Positions 10,937-19,560 of a stretch of 23,970 bases of DNA are shown piece after piece (the first letter of the stretch is position 1; each line of letters opens with the position of its first letter). This stretch comes from a virus, in IMG/VR virus record IMGVR_UViG_3300030382_004229, positions 1 through 23,970 of that record, one strand, 5' to 3'. The notes below the pieces were generated by a model. The model made no database searches, was not told the DNA's origin, and saw only the letters and a program-made list of their open reading frames with translations. Position numbers and translations under genes: made by a program.

Positions 10937-11221
10937 ATGGCTAAACCAGGCTTAAAAAAGGGGCAGACCAACAACCCTAACGGCAGGCCCAGGATCTCAC
11001 TTGCCCAGGAGTTAAGGAGAAATCCAAACATCCAGGCTGTGATTGATAAGGTGGTGGATACTGCTTGTACATTGGGTACAGAAGAGGAGCATCCGCAGGC
11101 AGTTAGCTGTGCTAAGATCTTAATGGATAAGTCAATTCCAAACTTAAAAGCATCTGAGATCCAGGTGGAGGGTAATATCAATTTACCTGTGATCAATTTA
11201 AGGATTAAGGATGATGAATAG
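10937..11221 (+). CDS. Terminase small subunit-like protein (DUF5681-type N-terminus)
   Basis: 94 residues. It opens with KPGLKKGQTNNPNGRPRISL, the GQ-x-NPNGRP segment of DUF5681 proteins that precede large terminases in many phages. It continues with helices (LAQELRRNPNIQAVIDKVVDTAC, then EEHPQAVSCAKILMDKSIPNLK) and ends in an acidic tail with beta character. The small subunit recognises packaging-start DNA and hands it to the motor. The gene ends inside the start of the large-subunit gene (11-nt overlap), which fits a packaging pair. Assignment rests on the N-terminal motif and on position. Confidence 0.72.
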   Translation: MAKPGLKKGQTNNPNGRPRISLAQELRRNPNIQAVIDKVVDTACTLGTEEEHPQAVSCAKILMDKSIPNLKASEIQVEGNINLPVINLRIKDDE

Positions 11222-12533
11222 ATCAGTAGACATAGATCTTAATCCAAACCAGGCCAGGTTCCTTAGTGATAAGTCACCGGTGGTAGGGTTTTATGGTGGT
11301 ATTGGTAATGGAAAAACTTATGCAGGGATATTAAAGGGCCTGGAGAGAGTGCTGAATCCTTCTGAGCCTCCACAGTTGGGCATGATCTCCAGGTTAACTT
11401 ATCCTGAGTTAAGAGATTCAACCCAGAGGACCTTCTTTGAATTAACCCATATGTTTGGACTTCTCCCAGGGATCCATTATGAGTACAATAAAATGGAGAA
11501 TAGGATCAAGTTTATTAATGGGCATGAGATTGTATTCCGGGCATTAGATGACCCGGCAAAGCTACTGTCAATCAACCTGGGGTGGTTCTACATAGATCAG
11601 GCTGAAGAGGTAACAGAGGAAGTATTTCTGACATTGTTAGGTAGGTTAAGAGCAGTGACCAAACCGCAGTGTTGGATCACCGGGAATCCCCTGGGCCATA
11701 ACTGGGTCTGGCATAGGTTTATACATGATCCGGTGGAAGGTAATGTAATGTATAATGCTGTGACCGAAGAGAATAAGGCCAACCTGCCACCAGGTTATAT
11801 TGACTCACTGATGAAGAATTATAATGAGATCTGGACCAATAGATATCTCTATGGATCCTGGGATGCATTTGAAGGACAGATCTACCCGGACTTTGATCAT
11901 AAGGCCCATGTGGTTGCAGACAGGCAGGTACCTCATAATTGGAGGAGGTTTATTGCTATTGATCATGGCCGGACCAACCCAACGGCAGTGCTGTGGGGGG
12001 CAGTGGATCCAGATGATAACCTGTGGATCTACCGGGAGCATTATGAGGCAGGCCGGGATGTGGAGTACCATGCATCAGTTATTAATGCCCACAGGAGGGA
12101 AGGGATGTATGAGACCTATGTAATAGATCCATCAACCGGGGCAGGAAAGAAGGGTGATCCAGAGACCATTGGTAACCGCTACAGACAGTTGAAGGTCCCT
12201 GTGGTTGGTGCTAACAATGATGTCCAGGGTGGAATAGATAAGGTCACAGAGTATATCAAAAAGAATAAGATCAAGGTTATGGCATCATGTAAGAATTTAT
12301 TGAGGGAGATAGTCAACTATCAGTGGGAGCAACCATCAGCATCCAGGGTGGACTTAAATCAGCCTGAGAAACCACTAAAGAAGGATGATCATGCTGTAGA
12401 TGCCCTTAAATATTTAGTGGGAGAGGCTGTAGAATCTACTAAGGTGAAGGATACCAGGACCGATACACAAAGATTTATTGATAAGATTGTAGTGGATACA
12501 AATCCATCTGTACCTACCTGGGATATATTATGA
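11211..12533 (+). CDS. terL: Terminase large subunit (packaging ATPase/nuclease)
   Basis: 440 residues; ATG at 11211 (another at 11214). The ATPase domain has Walker A GGIGNGKT (29-36), Walker B-type WFYIDQAEE (125-133; acidic E132/E133) and the coupling motif ITGNP (156-160). The RNase H-like nuclease domain has IAIDHGRTNP (D251), YVIDPSTGAG (D306) and DHAVDALKYLV (D393, D397), which supply the metal-binding acidic residues. It powers DNA entry into the procapsid through the portal and cuts the concatemer. Length is slightly short but both domains are complete. Upstream small terminase and downstream portal confirm it. Confidence 0.95.
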   Translation: MMNRSVDIDLNPNQARFLSDKSPVVGFYGGIGNGKTYAGILKGLERVLNPSEPPQLGMISRLTYPELRDSTQRTFFELTHMFGLLPGIHYEYNKMENRIKFINGHEIVFRALDDPAKLLSINLGWFYIDQAEEVTEEVFLTLLGRLRAVTKPQCWITGNPLGHNWVWHRFIHDPVEGNVMYNAVTEENKANLPPGYIDSLMKNYNEIWTNRYLYGSWDAFEGQIYPDFDHKAHVVADRQVPHNWRRFIAIDHGRTNPTAVLWGAVDPDDNLWIYREHYEAGRDVEYHASVINAHRREGMYETYVIDPSTGAGKKGDPETIGNRYRQLKVPVVGANNDVQGGIDKVTEYIKKNKIKVMASCKNLLREIVNYQWEQPSASRVDLNQPEKPLKKDDHAVDALKYLVGEAVESTKVKDTRTDTQRFIDKIVVDTNPSVPTWDIL

Positions 12534-12543
12534 GGAGAGAGTA

Positions 12544-14436
12544 ATGGCAGATATGGATTATTACCCGGCAGAGACTATGGGATCTGCTGTAGATGAACTG
12601 GCAGATGTAGCTACACGGATCCCACAGGTAAGGGCATGGTTGGACCGATCTAAGAAAGCCAGGGATGCACAGGCTGACAGGTGGAGAAAGAATGAGGCAC
12701 TGTACTATGGCCGTCACTGGTCACCTACACCGTTAGGCACAGAGCATCAGTCCAGGTTAACATTCAATTTCCCACTGGCTGTTGTGGAGACCATTATCCC
12801 TATTATAAATGACTTTCAGCCCACTGTTGATATCATGCCAGAAGGATCCAATGATGTACACTTTGCGGATATGATGAGCAAGAGATTTAAGCAAGTAGTT
12901 GATGAGACAGACCTATACCATAAGATATTATTAGCTGTGAAGGATGCCCTGATCTATTCCAACGGGTTTATCCAGGTACTGCCAGAGATCAATGATAATG
13001 GAGTCTTTACAGGGTTTGATATACAGGTCATAGATCCATACACGGTGATCCCTCACCCATATGCTACGGACCTGGATCTAAATCAGGGTGAGTATTTCTG
13101 CTTTGCTGTGCCCATGGAACTTGAAAAGATATACCGGGAGTTTGGGATCAAGTGCAGTGCAGAGGGAAAACTGGATGACTATAGGGCATTCCAGAAGACC
13201 GAAGAGGGAGTATTTAACACAAGCCCAGAGTATGCAGACAATGATATTGCCCTGGTGATTGAGTGTTATTCCAATGAGCCAGATACTAAAAAGTATCCCC
13301 ATGGTAGGCATACAGTAATAGTAGGGGATAAATTAATAGTTGATGAGCCATTAGAGTTATATAGGATGCCAGTATTTATGATCAGCAATTACAAATCCCC
13401 TCATTCATTCTGGGGTATTGGTGAACCTGATCTGATCCGCACCCAGACCAAGAGTTTTAATGAGGTCTTCTCTGCCATCAATGAGAATATCAGGAGAACA
13501 GGATTCCCGGTAAGAAAGGTAACCCAGAGAGCAAAGTCATTATTGACCAGGCCTATCACTGGGGCACCTGGGGAAGAGATCCCGGTGGTAGACCCCAATG
13601 ATGTGCAGTTTGAGTCACCGCCTCCGCTACCGGCCTATCTACAGAACTATATTACTCAGATGGGGCTATTTATGGAACAGATATCGGGAGTAAATGATGT
13701 GACCCAGGGTAGGACCCACAGAGATCTATCAGGTCGTGCTGTAGTGGCACTCCAGGAGGCGAGTCAGACCAGGCAGAGATTTAAGATTAACAAGGAGGTT
13801 GCCAAGTTCACAAAGGATATTGGTGAGTTTATGGTTCAGATGCTGTTAGCATTTGATGACGAGACAAGGTCAATACGGGAGCAGGATGCAGAGGGTCAAT
13901 ACCAGTTTACTGAATATGATCCAAACGGGGTATTTGATGCTGACGGCAACCCTGAAGACTCTTCTGAGTTTGATCCCAGGACAGCAAAAAGTTTAAAAGA
14001 ATCCCAGTTTGATATAGATGTAACCACTGGATCCAGGTATGCACAAGGTAGAATTGCCAATGAGGAAAGAGCCATGCAGTTATTCGGTGCAGGGATATTT
14101 GGAATAGAGGAAGTTGTAAATGCCCTTAATGTGGACAACAAGCAGGAGATCATCCAGAACTGGTATATCCGGAACCAGATGGCACCACCTCAACAGCAGT
14201 TACAGGAGGCCCAAGATGATGAGCAGAAGTTTAATGGGTTAGTTGCCCAAGCCATGCAGGAGGGTCCTGGTGGTCCGGCAGAAGAGGCTGTGGCTCAGAT
14301 GGTCATGCAGATGCCTTCACTGGCAGAGAGTGAGGCTTTTCAGCAGATACCAGGAGATATGAAAGAAAGAATTATAACAGTAGCAGGATTAATGGGAGGT
14401 CAACAGGAACAAGAAAATGTTCAACCCAGGGCCTAA
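12544..14436 (+). CDS. Portal protein, P22-like
   Basis: 630 residues after GAGGAGAGAGTA and ATG. The N-terminal KKARDAQADRWRKNEALYYGRHW region (about 36-58), the long central wing, and the segment VNDVTQGRTHRDLSGRAVVALQEASQTRQRF (about 382-412), followed by long helices, are typical of the large P22-type portals. The C-terminus is Gln/Met-rich (QQQLQEAQDDEQ, PGGPAEEAVAQMVMQMP), as in portals with a barrel-like extension. Twelve copies form the ring through which DNA is packaged and ejected and to which the connector binds. A portal of this type suggests a podovirus, often with headful packaging. Confidence 0.92.
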   Translation: MADMDYYPAETMGSAVDELADVATRIPQVRAWLDRSKKARDAQADRWRKNEALYYGRHWSPTPLGTEHQSRLTFNFPLAVVETIIPIINDFQPTVDIMPEGSNDVHFADMMSKRFKQVVDETDLYHKILLAVKDALIYSNGFIQVLPEINDNGVFTGFDIQVIDPYTVIPHPYATDLDLNQGEYFCFAVPMELEKIYREFGIKCSAEGKLDDYRAFQKTEEGVFNTSPEYADNDIALVIECYSNEPDTKKYPHGRHTVIVGDKLIVDEPLELYRMPVFMISNYKSPHSFWGIGEPDLIRTQTKSFNEVFSAINENIRRTGFPVRKVTQRAKSLLTRPITGAPGEEIPVVDPNDVQFESPPPLPAYLQNYITQMGLFMEQISGVNDVTQGRTHRDLSGRAVVALQEASQTRQRFKINKEVAKFTKDIGEFMVQMLLAFDDETRSIREQDAEGQYQFTEYDPNGVFDADGNPEDSSEFDPRTAKSLKESQFDIDVTTGSRYAQGRIANEERAMQLFGAGIFGIEEVVNALNVDNKQEIIQNWYIRNQMAPPQQQLQEAQDDEQKFNGLVAQAMQEGPGGPAEEAVAQMVMQMPSLAESEAFQQIPGDMKERIITVAGLMGGQQEQENVQPRA

Positions 14437-14471
14437 CTGGAGTTGGCCTCCCGTATATTTAGGAGAATGAA

Positions 14472-14618
14472 ATGATAGTCGTACAAAAAGGAAAAGACTG
14501 GTTATTGATGACAGAAAAACCACCACCGAAGGTTGTAGCAAAGTTTGCCTCCCGTGAGCAGGCAGAGGCCAGGAGGCAACAGATGGAAGGTGGAAAGAAA
14601 ATAATGAGGGTAACCTGA
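14472..14618 (+). CDS. Small hypothetical protein, 48 aa
   Basis: AGGAG sits 6 nt before the ATG and the stop TGA overlaps the next ATG (TGATG), so this is a well-supported tiny gene. The product starts with a short strand (MIVVQKGKDWLLMTEK), a proline triplet (KPPPKVV), then a basic helix (SREQAEARRQQMEGGKK). Tiny genes between portal and scaffold are common in P22-like phages; role unknown. Confidence 0.6.
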   Translation: MIVVQKGKDWLLMTEKPPPKVVAKFASREQAEARRQQMEGGKKIMRVT

Positions 14619-14716
14619 TGCCTGAATTAAAACTAAAGTCAGGTAAAAAGAAAAAGTTTGCCTATACTGAAAAAGGTAAGAAGGCCTATAAGGCATACCT
14701 AAAGGCTATGAAATAA
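14618..14716 (+). CDS. Very small Lys-rich protein, 32 aa
   Basis: ATG overlaps the previous stop; TAA at 14714-14716. More than one-third of residues are lysine (GKKKKFAYTEKGKKAYKAYL). Short K-rich peptides with the F-x-Y-T-x-x-GKKAY pattern are found at this position in several podovirus-like phages as far as I recall. It may bind DNA or act in head assembly, but there is no direct evidence. Confidence 0.5.
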   Translation: MPELKLKSGKKKKFAYTEKGKKAYKAYLKAMK

Positions 14717-14752
14717 ACAGTGTCTGAAAGGACCAACTGAAAGGAGAAGAGC

Positions 14753-15697
14753 ATGAGTGAGATACAAGTAGCAGGAACAAACATTTTAGATGTAACAGAA
14801 CCATCTGAAGAGATTGTCATAGGGAATATATCTGTGGATCCAGATACCCAGGCAACTAATCCCCTTGAATATAAACAGGGTGATGGTTATGATAAAATTG
14901 AGATCCCGAACTCCGCATTATTTGGGGAGCAATCGGATCCAGATACAGAACAGGCAGTGACCACAGAGTCACAAGAAGAGCCCACAGCAATATCTGAGAG
15001 TGATGACGGTGAAACCGATACGGTTAGTGATAATTCTGAGGGTGAGTCCCTCGTGTATACAACAGATGACGGCACTGAATATACCTCAAATGATATTGAT
15101 ACATGGAGGACAGACAGTCTGAATAAAGCGGAATGGCAGAAATCTAATACGGAGAAAGCCCAGGAAGTAGCACAGACAAGAAAGTCCATGGAACCCTTTA
15201 TGAAACTCATGGAGAAGTTCCGTAAATCTGAAGAGTTCACTGATACGGTAAAAGAGGCCGTTGTTGATGAATTAGGTGATGAGGCAGGGCAACTGTTTGA
15301 ACAGTCCCTGAAAATGGAAATGACGGATAATTCAGAAGAGCCAGAGACCACAGTAGAACCTGGAGAGGTTAGTGAGTTAAAGGCAAAGAACCGGCAGTTG
15401 GAAAATGAGTTGGCCCTGAATACCCAGGTATCAGAGTTGATGGTAAAGCATAAATTAGATTCTAATGGAGTGGACAAGGTCCTATCTTTTGCTGTAGAGC
15501 ATCAGGAGAAGACCGGCACTCTATTGACTCCAGAGGATGCTTTTAAGGTGATGAACTTTGATAAGGTAAAACCAGTGCCAAAGAAGAAACCATCTGTACC
15601 GGTGAATGTAAAGAAGGGTGTCGGTGTTAAAGCAGATTCGTCAAACAAACCTTTTACGAATTATGAAGACATTGACATCAGTGGTTTTTTTAGTTAA
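14753..15697 (+). CDS. Capsid scaffolding protein
   Basis: 314 residues, good AAAGGAGAAGAGC site. Between portal and coat genes, where scaffolds lie. The N-terminal 110 residues are very acidic and low-complexity (SDDGETDTVSDNSEGES). The centre is helical (MKLMEKFRKSEEFTDTVKEAVVDELG, and VSELKAKNRQLENELALNTQVSELM, a coiled coil). The C-terminus is basic (about 275-298, KPVPKKKPSVPVNVKK), then a short FTNYEDIDISGFF tail. In P22 a basic C-terminal helix-loop-helix binds coat; the basic end here may play that part. It would guide capsid assembly and then leave or be degraded. The protein is elongated with no fold homology visible. Confidence 0.8.
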   Translation: MSEIQVAGTNILDVTEPSEEIVIGNISVDPDTQATNPLEYKQGDGYDKIEIPNSALFGEQSDPDTEQAVTTESQEEPTAISESDDGETDTVSDNSEGESLVYTTDDGTEYTSNDIDTWRTDSLNKAEWQKSNTEKAQEVAQTRKSMEPFMKLMEKFRKSEEFTDTVKEAVVDELGDEAGQLFEQSLKMEMTDNSEEPETTVEPGEVSELKAKNRQLENELALNTQVSELMVKHKLDSNGVDKVLSFAVEHQEKTGTLLTPEDAFKVMNFDKVKPVPKKKPSVPVNVKKGVGVKADSSNKPFTNYEDIDISGFFS

Positions 15698-15709
15698 TTA
15701 ATTACTACT

Positions 15710-15740
15710 CTCTGGGGAGTATGGGGATACTGCTCCGGAG
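15710..15740 (+). promoter_or_regulatory. Strong bulged hairpin in coat-gene leader
   Basis: CTCTGGGGAGTAT (15710-15722) pairs with ATACT-G-CTCCGGAG (15727-15740) around a GGGG loop: 13 pairs with one bulged G and two G-U pairs, extendable after one mismatch. No T-run follows, so it is not a standard terminator. It stands 22 nt before the coat ATG and 7 nt before the AAAGGAG ribosome site. It may stabilise the coat mRNA or be a processing site. Confidence 0.55.
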
Positions 15741-15761
15741 TGTGGAAAGGAGAGTAAAACA

Positions 15762-16835
15762 ATGAGTAATATTGTTGTTTCAGGGACAGGCTATCTGTCT
15801 CTATCGGCTCTTATCCAACAGTACTATATGCCTGAACTGTATGATCAGATTTTTAAGAAGTCTCATCCTGTTCTTGCATTACTGAAGGGTAAGGCAAAAA
15901 CCTTCAACGGCAGGTCCATTGTGGTACCTGTGGAATACAATGATGGTGGAGCATCAGCATGGGGTGATCAACATACCCTGGCAGGTGCATATACACCGGC
16001 TATTGCTGACATAGCAAAGACCGCATCATTTACACCAACAATGCTTACCGGGCATTTCTTACTGACAAAGGAAGAGACACTTTTGATGACCTCTAAACAG
16101 GCCATTAAGAATATTGTCTCTGCCAAGGTGAAGAACCTTCAGAAGTCACTGGAACAGACAGTAGCAGAGAATCTGTTTGCTGTTGCCCAGGCTACTGATG
16201 CATTTCATCCATTGGGTACTTTGCTGTCTGATAGTGATTCGTTTGATATTGGTGGAATTGATGTTTCAGCGGACACCTGGTGGAAAACACCAACCCTTGA
16301 TAACACTGACTTTGCTGATGAAACCGGTTCACTGATCACAGAAGATGATATGCTTGATGCAGATAAAGACACCTATATCCTGAGACTGTTGCAGAAAGGT
16401 GTTGCCAATGCAAGAGGATACACGGGTGAAAATCCGGATATCATTGTCTGTCCACAGTTCATCTATGACTTGATTGAGAATGAACTTGATCCACGGAAAC
16501 AGGGATCCAGGCTATCCGAGAGGATGGGATCCATGGGCTTTACAGGTCTGAACTTCCGAGGTATTGATGTGGTTGCTGACCAGGATATGGTCAATGCACA
16601 GGCAAATGATACCGATGGAAGGATCTACTTCATCAACACGAGTTATCTCTATATGTTCTTCAACTCAGGGGCCAAGTTCACGGCATCCGATATGTTGGAA
16701 GACACAAAGAGTAACACTTTCGTGCAGAAGGTACACACTTATGGGAACATGGTTGTTACAAACCGTAGGGCCCATTGTGTTATCACTGATGTGGCAAGTC
16801 CAAGAGCATATGCACCATATGTAGGTGGAGCATAA
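15762..16835 (+). CDS. Major capsid protein
   Basis: 357 residues after AAAGGAGAGTAAAACA. The start SNIVVSGTGYLSLSALIQQYYMPELYDQIFKKSHPVLALLKGK, then GRSIVVPVEYNDGGASAWGD, is typical of coat proteins with the HK97 fold from environmental tailed phages. The middle carries TMLTGHFLLTKEETLLM and a long spine-like helix (AIKNIVSAKVKNLQKSLEQTVAENLFAVA). The C-terminal part has FRGIDVVADQDMVN and FNSGAKFTASDMLEDTKSN. It forms the icosahedral shell with the scaffold encoded just upstream. Coding sequence is more GC-balanced than its neighbours, as expected for a highly expressed gene. Hairpins flank the gene on both sides. Confidence 0.9.
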   Translation: MSNIVVSGTGYLSLSALIQQYYMPELYDQIFKKSHPVLALLKGKAKTFNGRSIVVPVEYNDGGASAWGDQHTLAGAYTPAIADIAKTASFTPTMLTGHFLLTKEETLLMTSKQAIKNIVSAKVKNLQKSLEQTVAENLFAVAQATDAFHPLGTLLSDSDSFDIGGIDVSADTWWKTPTLDNTDFADETGSLITEDDMLDADKDTYILRLLQKGVANARGYTGENPDIIVCPQFIYDLIENELDPRKQGSRLSERMGSMGFTGLNFRGIDVVADQDMVNAQANDTDGRIYFINTSYLYMFFNSGAKFTASDMLEDTKSNTFVQKVHTYGNMVVTNRRAHCVITDVASPRAYAPYVGGA

Positions 16836-16876
16836 TTAACCTGAATCCATAAAGGTTAACAGTTTATAGGTACTGT

Positions 16877-16903
16877 ACCGGGGGTCACTAAAAGGCTCCC
16901 GGT
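16877..16903 (+). terminator. Hairpin after coat gene (possible weak terminator/processing site)
   Basis: ACCGGGGG (16877-16884) pairs with CTCCCGGT (16896-16903), eight pairs with one G-U, around an 11-nt loop. A smaller hairpin TTAACC/GGTTAA (16836-16841 / 16854-16859) begins right after the coat stop. No poly-T follows, so full termination is doubtful. Such hairpins often dampen transcription after coat genes or protect the coat mRNA 3' end. Confidence 0.45.
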
Positions 16904-16938
16904 AAAACCTAAAAGATTTTAAACAAAAGGAAATATTT

Positions 16939-17643
16939 ATGACTGTAACATCAATGGTAGATACACTGATCATCAGGCTTGGATCTGTAAGTGAAAAGCC
17001 TCTAAGTAGGGCAAATATCCTGTCTTATTTAAACACAGCACAGTTAATGTTCTTGACTTTGATAAATAGAAACCTTTTAGGTGTACTGGACCAAACCGAC
17101 TCAGCCCTATCCTTAACAGATAATGGATCTATCATCCCATCAAGTTATGATATTACTGCACTTACAAAGACACCATATGGGGGTCCAGGGGGGATTGACT
17201 CAGTGAGGATCAATAACGGTGGGAACTATATATACAGGATCAGCTTTGATGAGTACCAGGACCATATAAACGGCAGGGCCACATCGGCAACTGGATATGT
17301 TTATTATGTGAAGGGGAATAAATTTTATTTTGTTGGATATGACGGGAAGATAGATATTGATTATATGAGAAAGCCAGATACCCTTGTGGAGTCTGGTGCC
17401 AGTAGTGGTGAGACAGAAACCTGTGAAATGAATGAGGTCTACCATGAGATTATTATGGACATGGCAGAGGCAGAGGGGTGGAGAACATTATGGGAGAATA
17501 CTAAAGAGCAGGAGGCATCTACCAGGGCTACATCATGGATAGCCCATTACAATGCCCAGTTCCTGCCAACCGAATCAAGAAACTCATACCAGTATAATGC
17601 TCCTGATATCGGGTTTACATCTAATACAGCTTTTAAACCGTAG
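16939..17643 (+). CDS. Head-tail connector/adaptor protein
   Basis: 234 residues after AAAAGGAAATATTT. Helical N-terminus (VDTLIIRLGSVSEKPLSRANILSYLNTAQLMFLTLI) with the YLN-x-AQ-x-x motif seen in phage adaptor proteins that bind the portal. A beta-rich centre follows (GNYIYRISFDEYQDHIN, GYVYYVKGNKFYFVGYDGKIDIDYMRKP), then a C-terminal helix (YHEIIMDMAEAEGWRTLWENTKEQEA). The Y-x-x-x-x-D-Y-x-x-P strand pattern followed by such a helix is frequent in gp6- or P22 gp4-type connectors. The position directly after the coat fits. Confidence 0.72.
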   Translation: MTVTSMVDTLIIRLGSVSEKPLSRANILSYLNTAQLMFLTLINRNLLGVLDQTDSALSLTDNGSIIPSSYDITALTKTPYGGPGGIDSVRINNGGNYIYRISFDEYQDHINGRATSATGYVYYVKGNKFYFVGYDGKIDIDYMRKPDTLVESGASSGETETCEMNEVYHEIIMDMAEAEGWRTLWENTKEQEASTRATSWIAHYNAQFLPTESRNSYQYNAPDIGFTSNTAFKP

Positions 17644-17652
17644 GAATATATT

Positions 17653-19560
17653 ATGGCAACATTAACCGGAACAAAAATAAAAAACACTTATAAGGACCTG
17701 CTCCAGGTATCAAACTCAAATGCAGGTGTAGATGGGACACTGAGAAATGTATCTGATGGTGAGGGGACGGACTCAGTTCTTCAGATCTCATCCAGTGCTG
17801 TTAAATCAACAGGAACCTTAGAGGTTACCGGTGTATCTACCTTGACCGGGGCTGTTACTGCAAGCGGTGGAGTGACTGGTGCCGTTACAGGAAATGTTAC
17901 CGGTAATGTCACGGGGAATCTTACTGGGAATGTTACTGGGAATGTTACTGGGAATGTTACTGGGAATGTTACTGGTGATGTAACGGGAAATATTGCAAGT
18001 ACAGGGACATCTACATTTTCTACTGTAGATATAAATGGTGGAGCCATAGATGGAGTTACTATAGGAACCAACTCAGCAGTGACAGAACTTCAGGTTGATA
18101 ATGTAAATATTAATGGCAGTGTTGTAAAAAGCACAAGTGGAATGCTATTGTTTAATACTGCCGATAATAATAATATATTATTAACACCTAATGGGACAGG
18201 AAGTGTTAGTTGTACTAATAAGTTAGTTGCAAATGCCGATTTAGAGGTTACTGGTGAGGCAGATATTGATAATATTAATATAAATGGTAATAGTATAACA
18301 TCAACGGATACAAATGGTAATATAGAGTTATCCCCTCACGGTACGGGAACAGTTGTTATAGATACTGATCTTGATGTTGATAATATAAATATTAATGGTA
18401 ATAGTATAACCTCTACTGATACAAATGGTAATATAGTACTAACCCCCCATGGTACTGGTGAAGTTGATATAACTAATGCTGATCTTATTGGTGGAACCGT
18501 AGGGAATGTCACTCCTGTAACAAAATTAAAATGTGATAATATGCAGTTGGATGGCAACACTATAAGTTCAACGGATACTAATGGTAATATAGCGTTAACA
18601 CCTCACGGTACAGGTGAGGTTGATATAACTAAAGTAGATATAGCCTCCGGGGAAATAGATGGAGTTACCATAGGGACTACATCTGTTTGTACAGATCTTA
18701 GGGTGGATAATTTGAAATTAGATGGCAACACTATAAGTTCAACGGATGTTAATGGTCAAATAACATTAAATCCTAATGGTACAGGGAAAGTTTATACAGA
18801 TGCAGATATACTCCCAGTATCAGACAGTGGGGGGACTGACCTTGGGAGTGCTTCTTATAGGTTTCAGACTGGTTACTTTAAAAATACAGTAGATGTTTAT
18901 GGTTATGTTCAGACAGATGAGATAAGAGAATTAACAGCAGATAATGGTGTAACGATTGATGGTGTAGATATAAAGGATAGTGAGATTAGTGATGTAAATA
19001 GTTTGGCTGTTGATAATATTACGATTGACGGAAATGCTATAACCTCTACCAATACAAATGGAGATCTTACATTACAGGCGAATGGAACAGGGAAAGTTGA
19101 GGTAACTTCTGCTGACGATGATCCTTCTTTTAGAGTGACGGGTGACGATCCTGATATGGATGTGAATATTAATAGTAGTTCAGATTCAGATTTAGCCGAA
19201 TATAGAATGAGTGTTAATGGGGCAATGAAGGGACATATAGCATATGATAAGGATATTGGTGCAGTTAGGATAGTTACATATGGTACTGATGAAAATATAA
19301 ATTTATCTCCTAATGGTACAGGATCAGTTGTTATAAATACTGATCTTGATGTAGATAATATTAATATAGATGGCAACACTATAAGTTCTACTGACACTAA
19401 TGGTGATATAACTTTATACCCTAATGGGACAGGGGAGATCAACTTTCGGGTGACTGCTACTTCAGGGGCTCCTTCTGGTACATCTTATTCTATCCCTCTT
19501 TCGGTTGCAGGAACTACTTACTACTTAGAACTAAAAACTGCACCTCCAGGTGGTGGATAA
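17653..19560 (+). CDS. Beta-repeat fibre-like structural protein
   Basis: 635 residues. Residues about 78-113 are nine VTGN-type tetrapeptides encoded by tandem 12-nt repeats. From about 150 to 600 there are degenerate repeats of about 35-45 residues built on NINGNSITSTDTNGNIxLxPHGTGxVxI, typical of extended beta-helix or trimeric beta-fibres. The C-terminus ends in a short globular region (GAPSGTSYSIPLSVAGTTYYLELK) and PPGGG. Such proteins are trimeric fibres or capsid/neck appendages that touch the host surface. Here it lies between connector and tail nozzle, so a head- or neck-attached fibre is possible as well as a tail fibre. It stops in TAATG with the next gene. Confidence 0.7.
   Translation: MATLTGTKIKNTYKDLLQVSNSNAGVDGTLRNVSDGEGTDSVLQISSSAVKSTGTLEVTGVSTLTGAVTASGGVTGAVTGNVTGNVTGNLTGNVTGNVTGNVTGNVTGDVTGNIASTGTSTFSTVDINGGAIDGVTIGTNSAVTELQVDNVNINGSVVKSTSGMLLFNTADNNNILLTPNGTGSVSCTNKLVANADLEVTGEADIDNININGNSITSTDTNGNIELSPHGTGTVVIDTDLDVDNININGNSITSTDTNGNIVLTPHGTGEVDITNADLIGGTVGNVTPVTKLKCDNMQLDGNTISSTDTNGNIALTPHGTGEVDITKVDIASGEIDGVTIGTTSVCTDLRVDNLKLDGNTISSTDVNGQITLNPNGTGKVYTDADILPVSDSGGTDLGSASYRFQTGYFKNTVDVYGYVQTDEIRELTADNGVTIDGVDIKDSEISDVNSLAVDNITIDGNAITSTNTNGDLTLQANGTGKVEVTSADDDPSFRVTGDDPDMDVNINSSSDSDLAEYRMSVNGAMKGHIAYDKDIGAVRIVTYGTDENINLSPNGTGSVVINTDLDVDNINIDGNTISSTDTNGDITLYPNGTGEINFRVTATSGAPSGTSYSIPLSVAGTTYYLELKTAPPGGG
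17884..17991 (+). repeat. Nine tandem 12-nt repeats coding VTGN
   Basis: Nine consecutive 12-nt units (GTTACTGGGAAT and variants) lie in frame within the fibre gene. Three central copies (17932-17967) are identical and the outer ones differ at one to four bases. Identical inner copies suggest recent slippage or expansion, so copy number may vary between relatives. Confidence 0.9.

Noticed and set aside
10726-11196. 156-codon minus-strand frame over the small terminase region
   Set aside because: It opposes three plus-strand frames with coupled starts, and no promoter or ribosome site is visible on that strand.
14887-15477. 196-codon minus-strand frame under the scaffold gene
   Set aside because: It is a Ser-rich mirror of the acidic scaffold coding strand, with no ribosome site and no neighbours on that strand.
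18909-19442. 177-codon minus-strand frame under the fibre gene
   Set aside because: It is a by-product of the repetitive coding strand, with repeated PVPLG/SVELI text that mirrors the plus-strand repeats.
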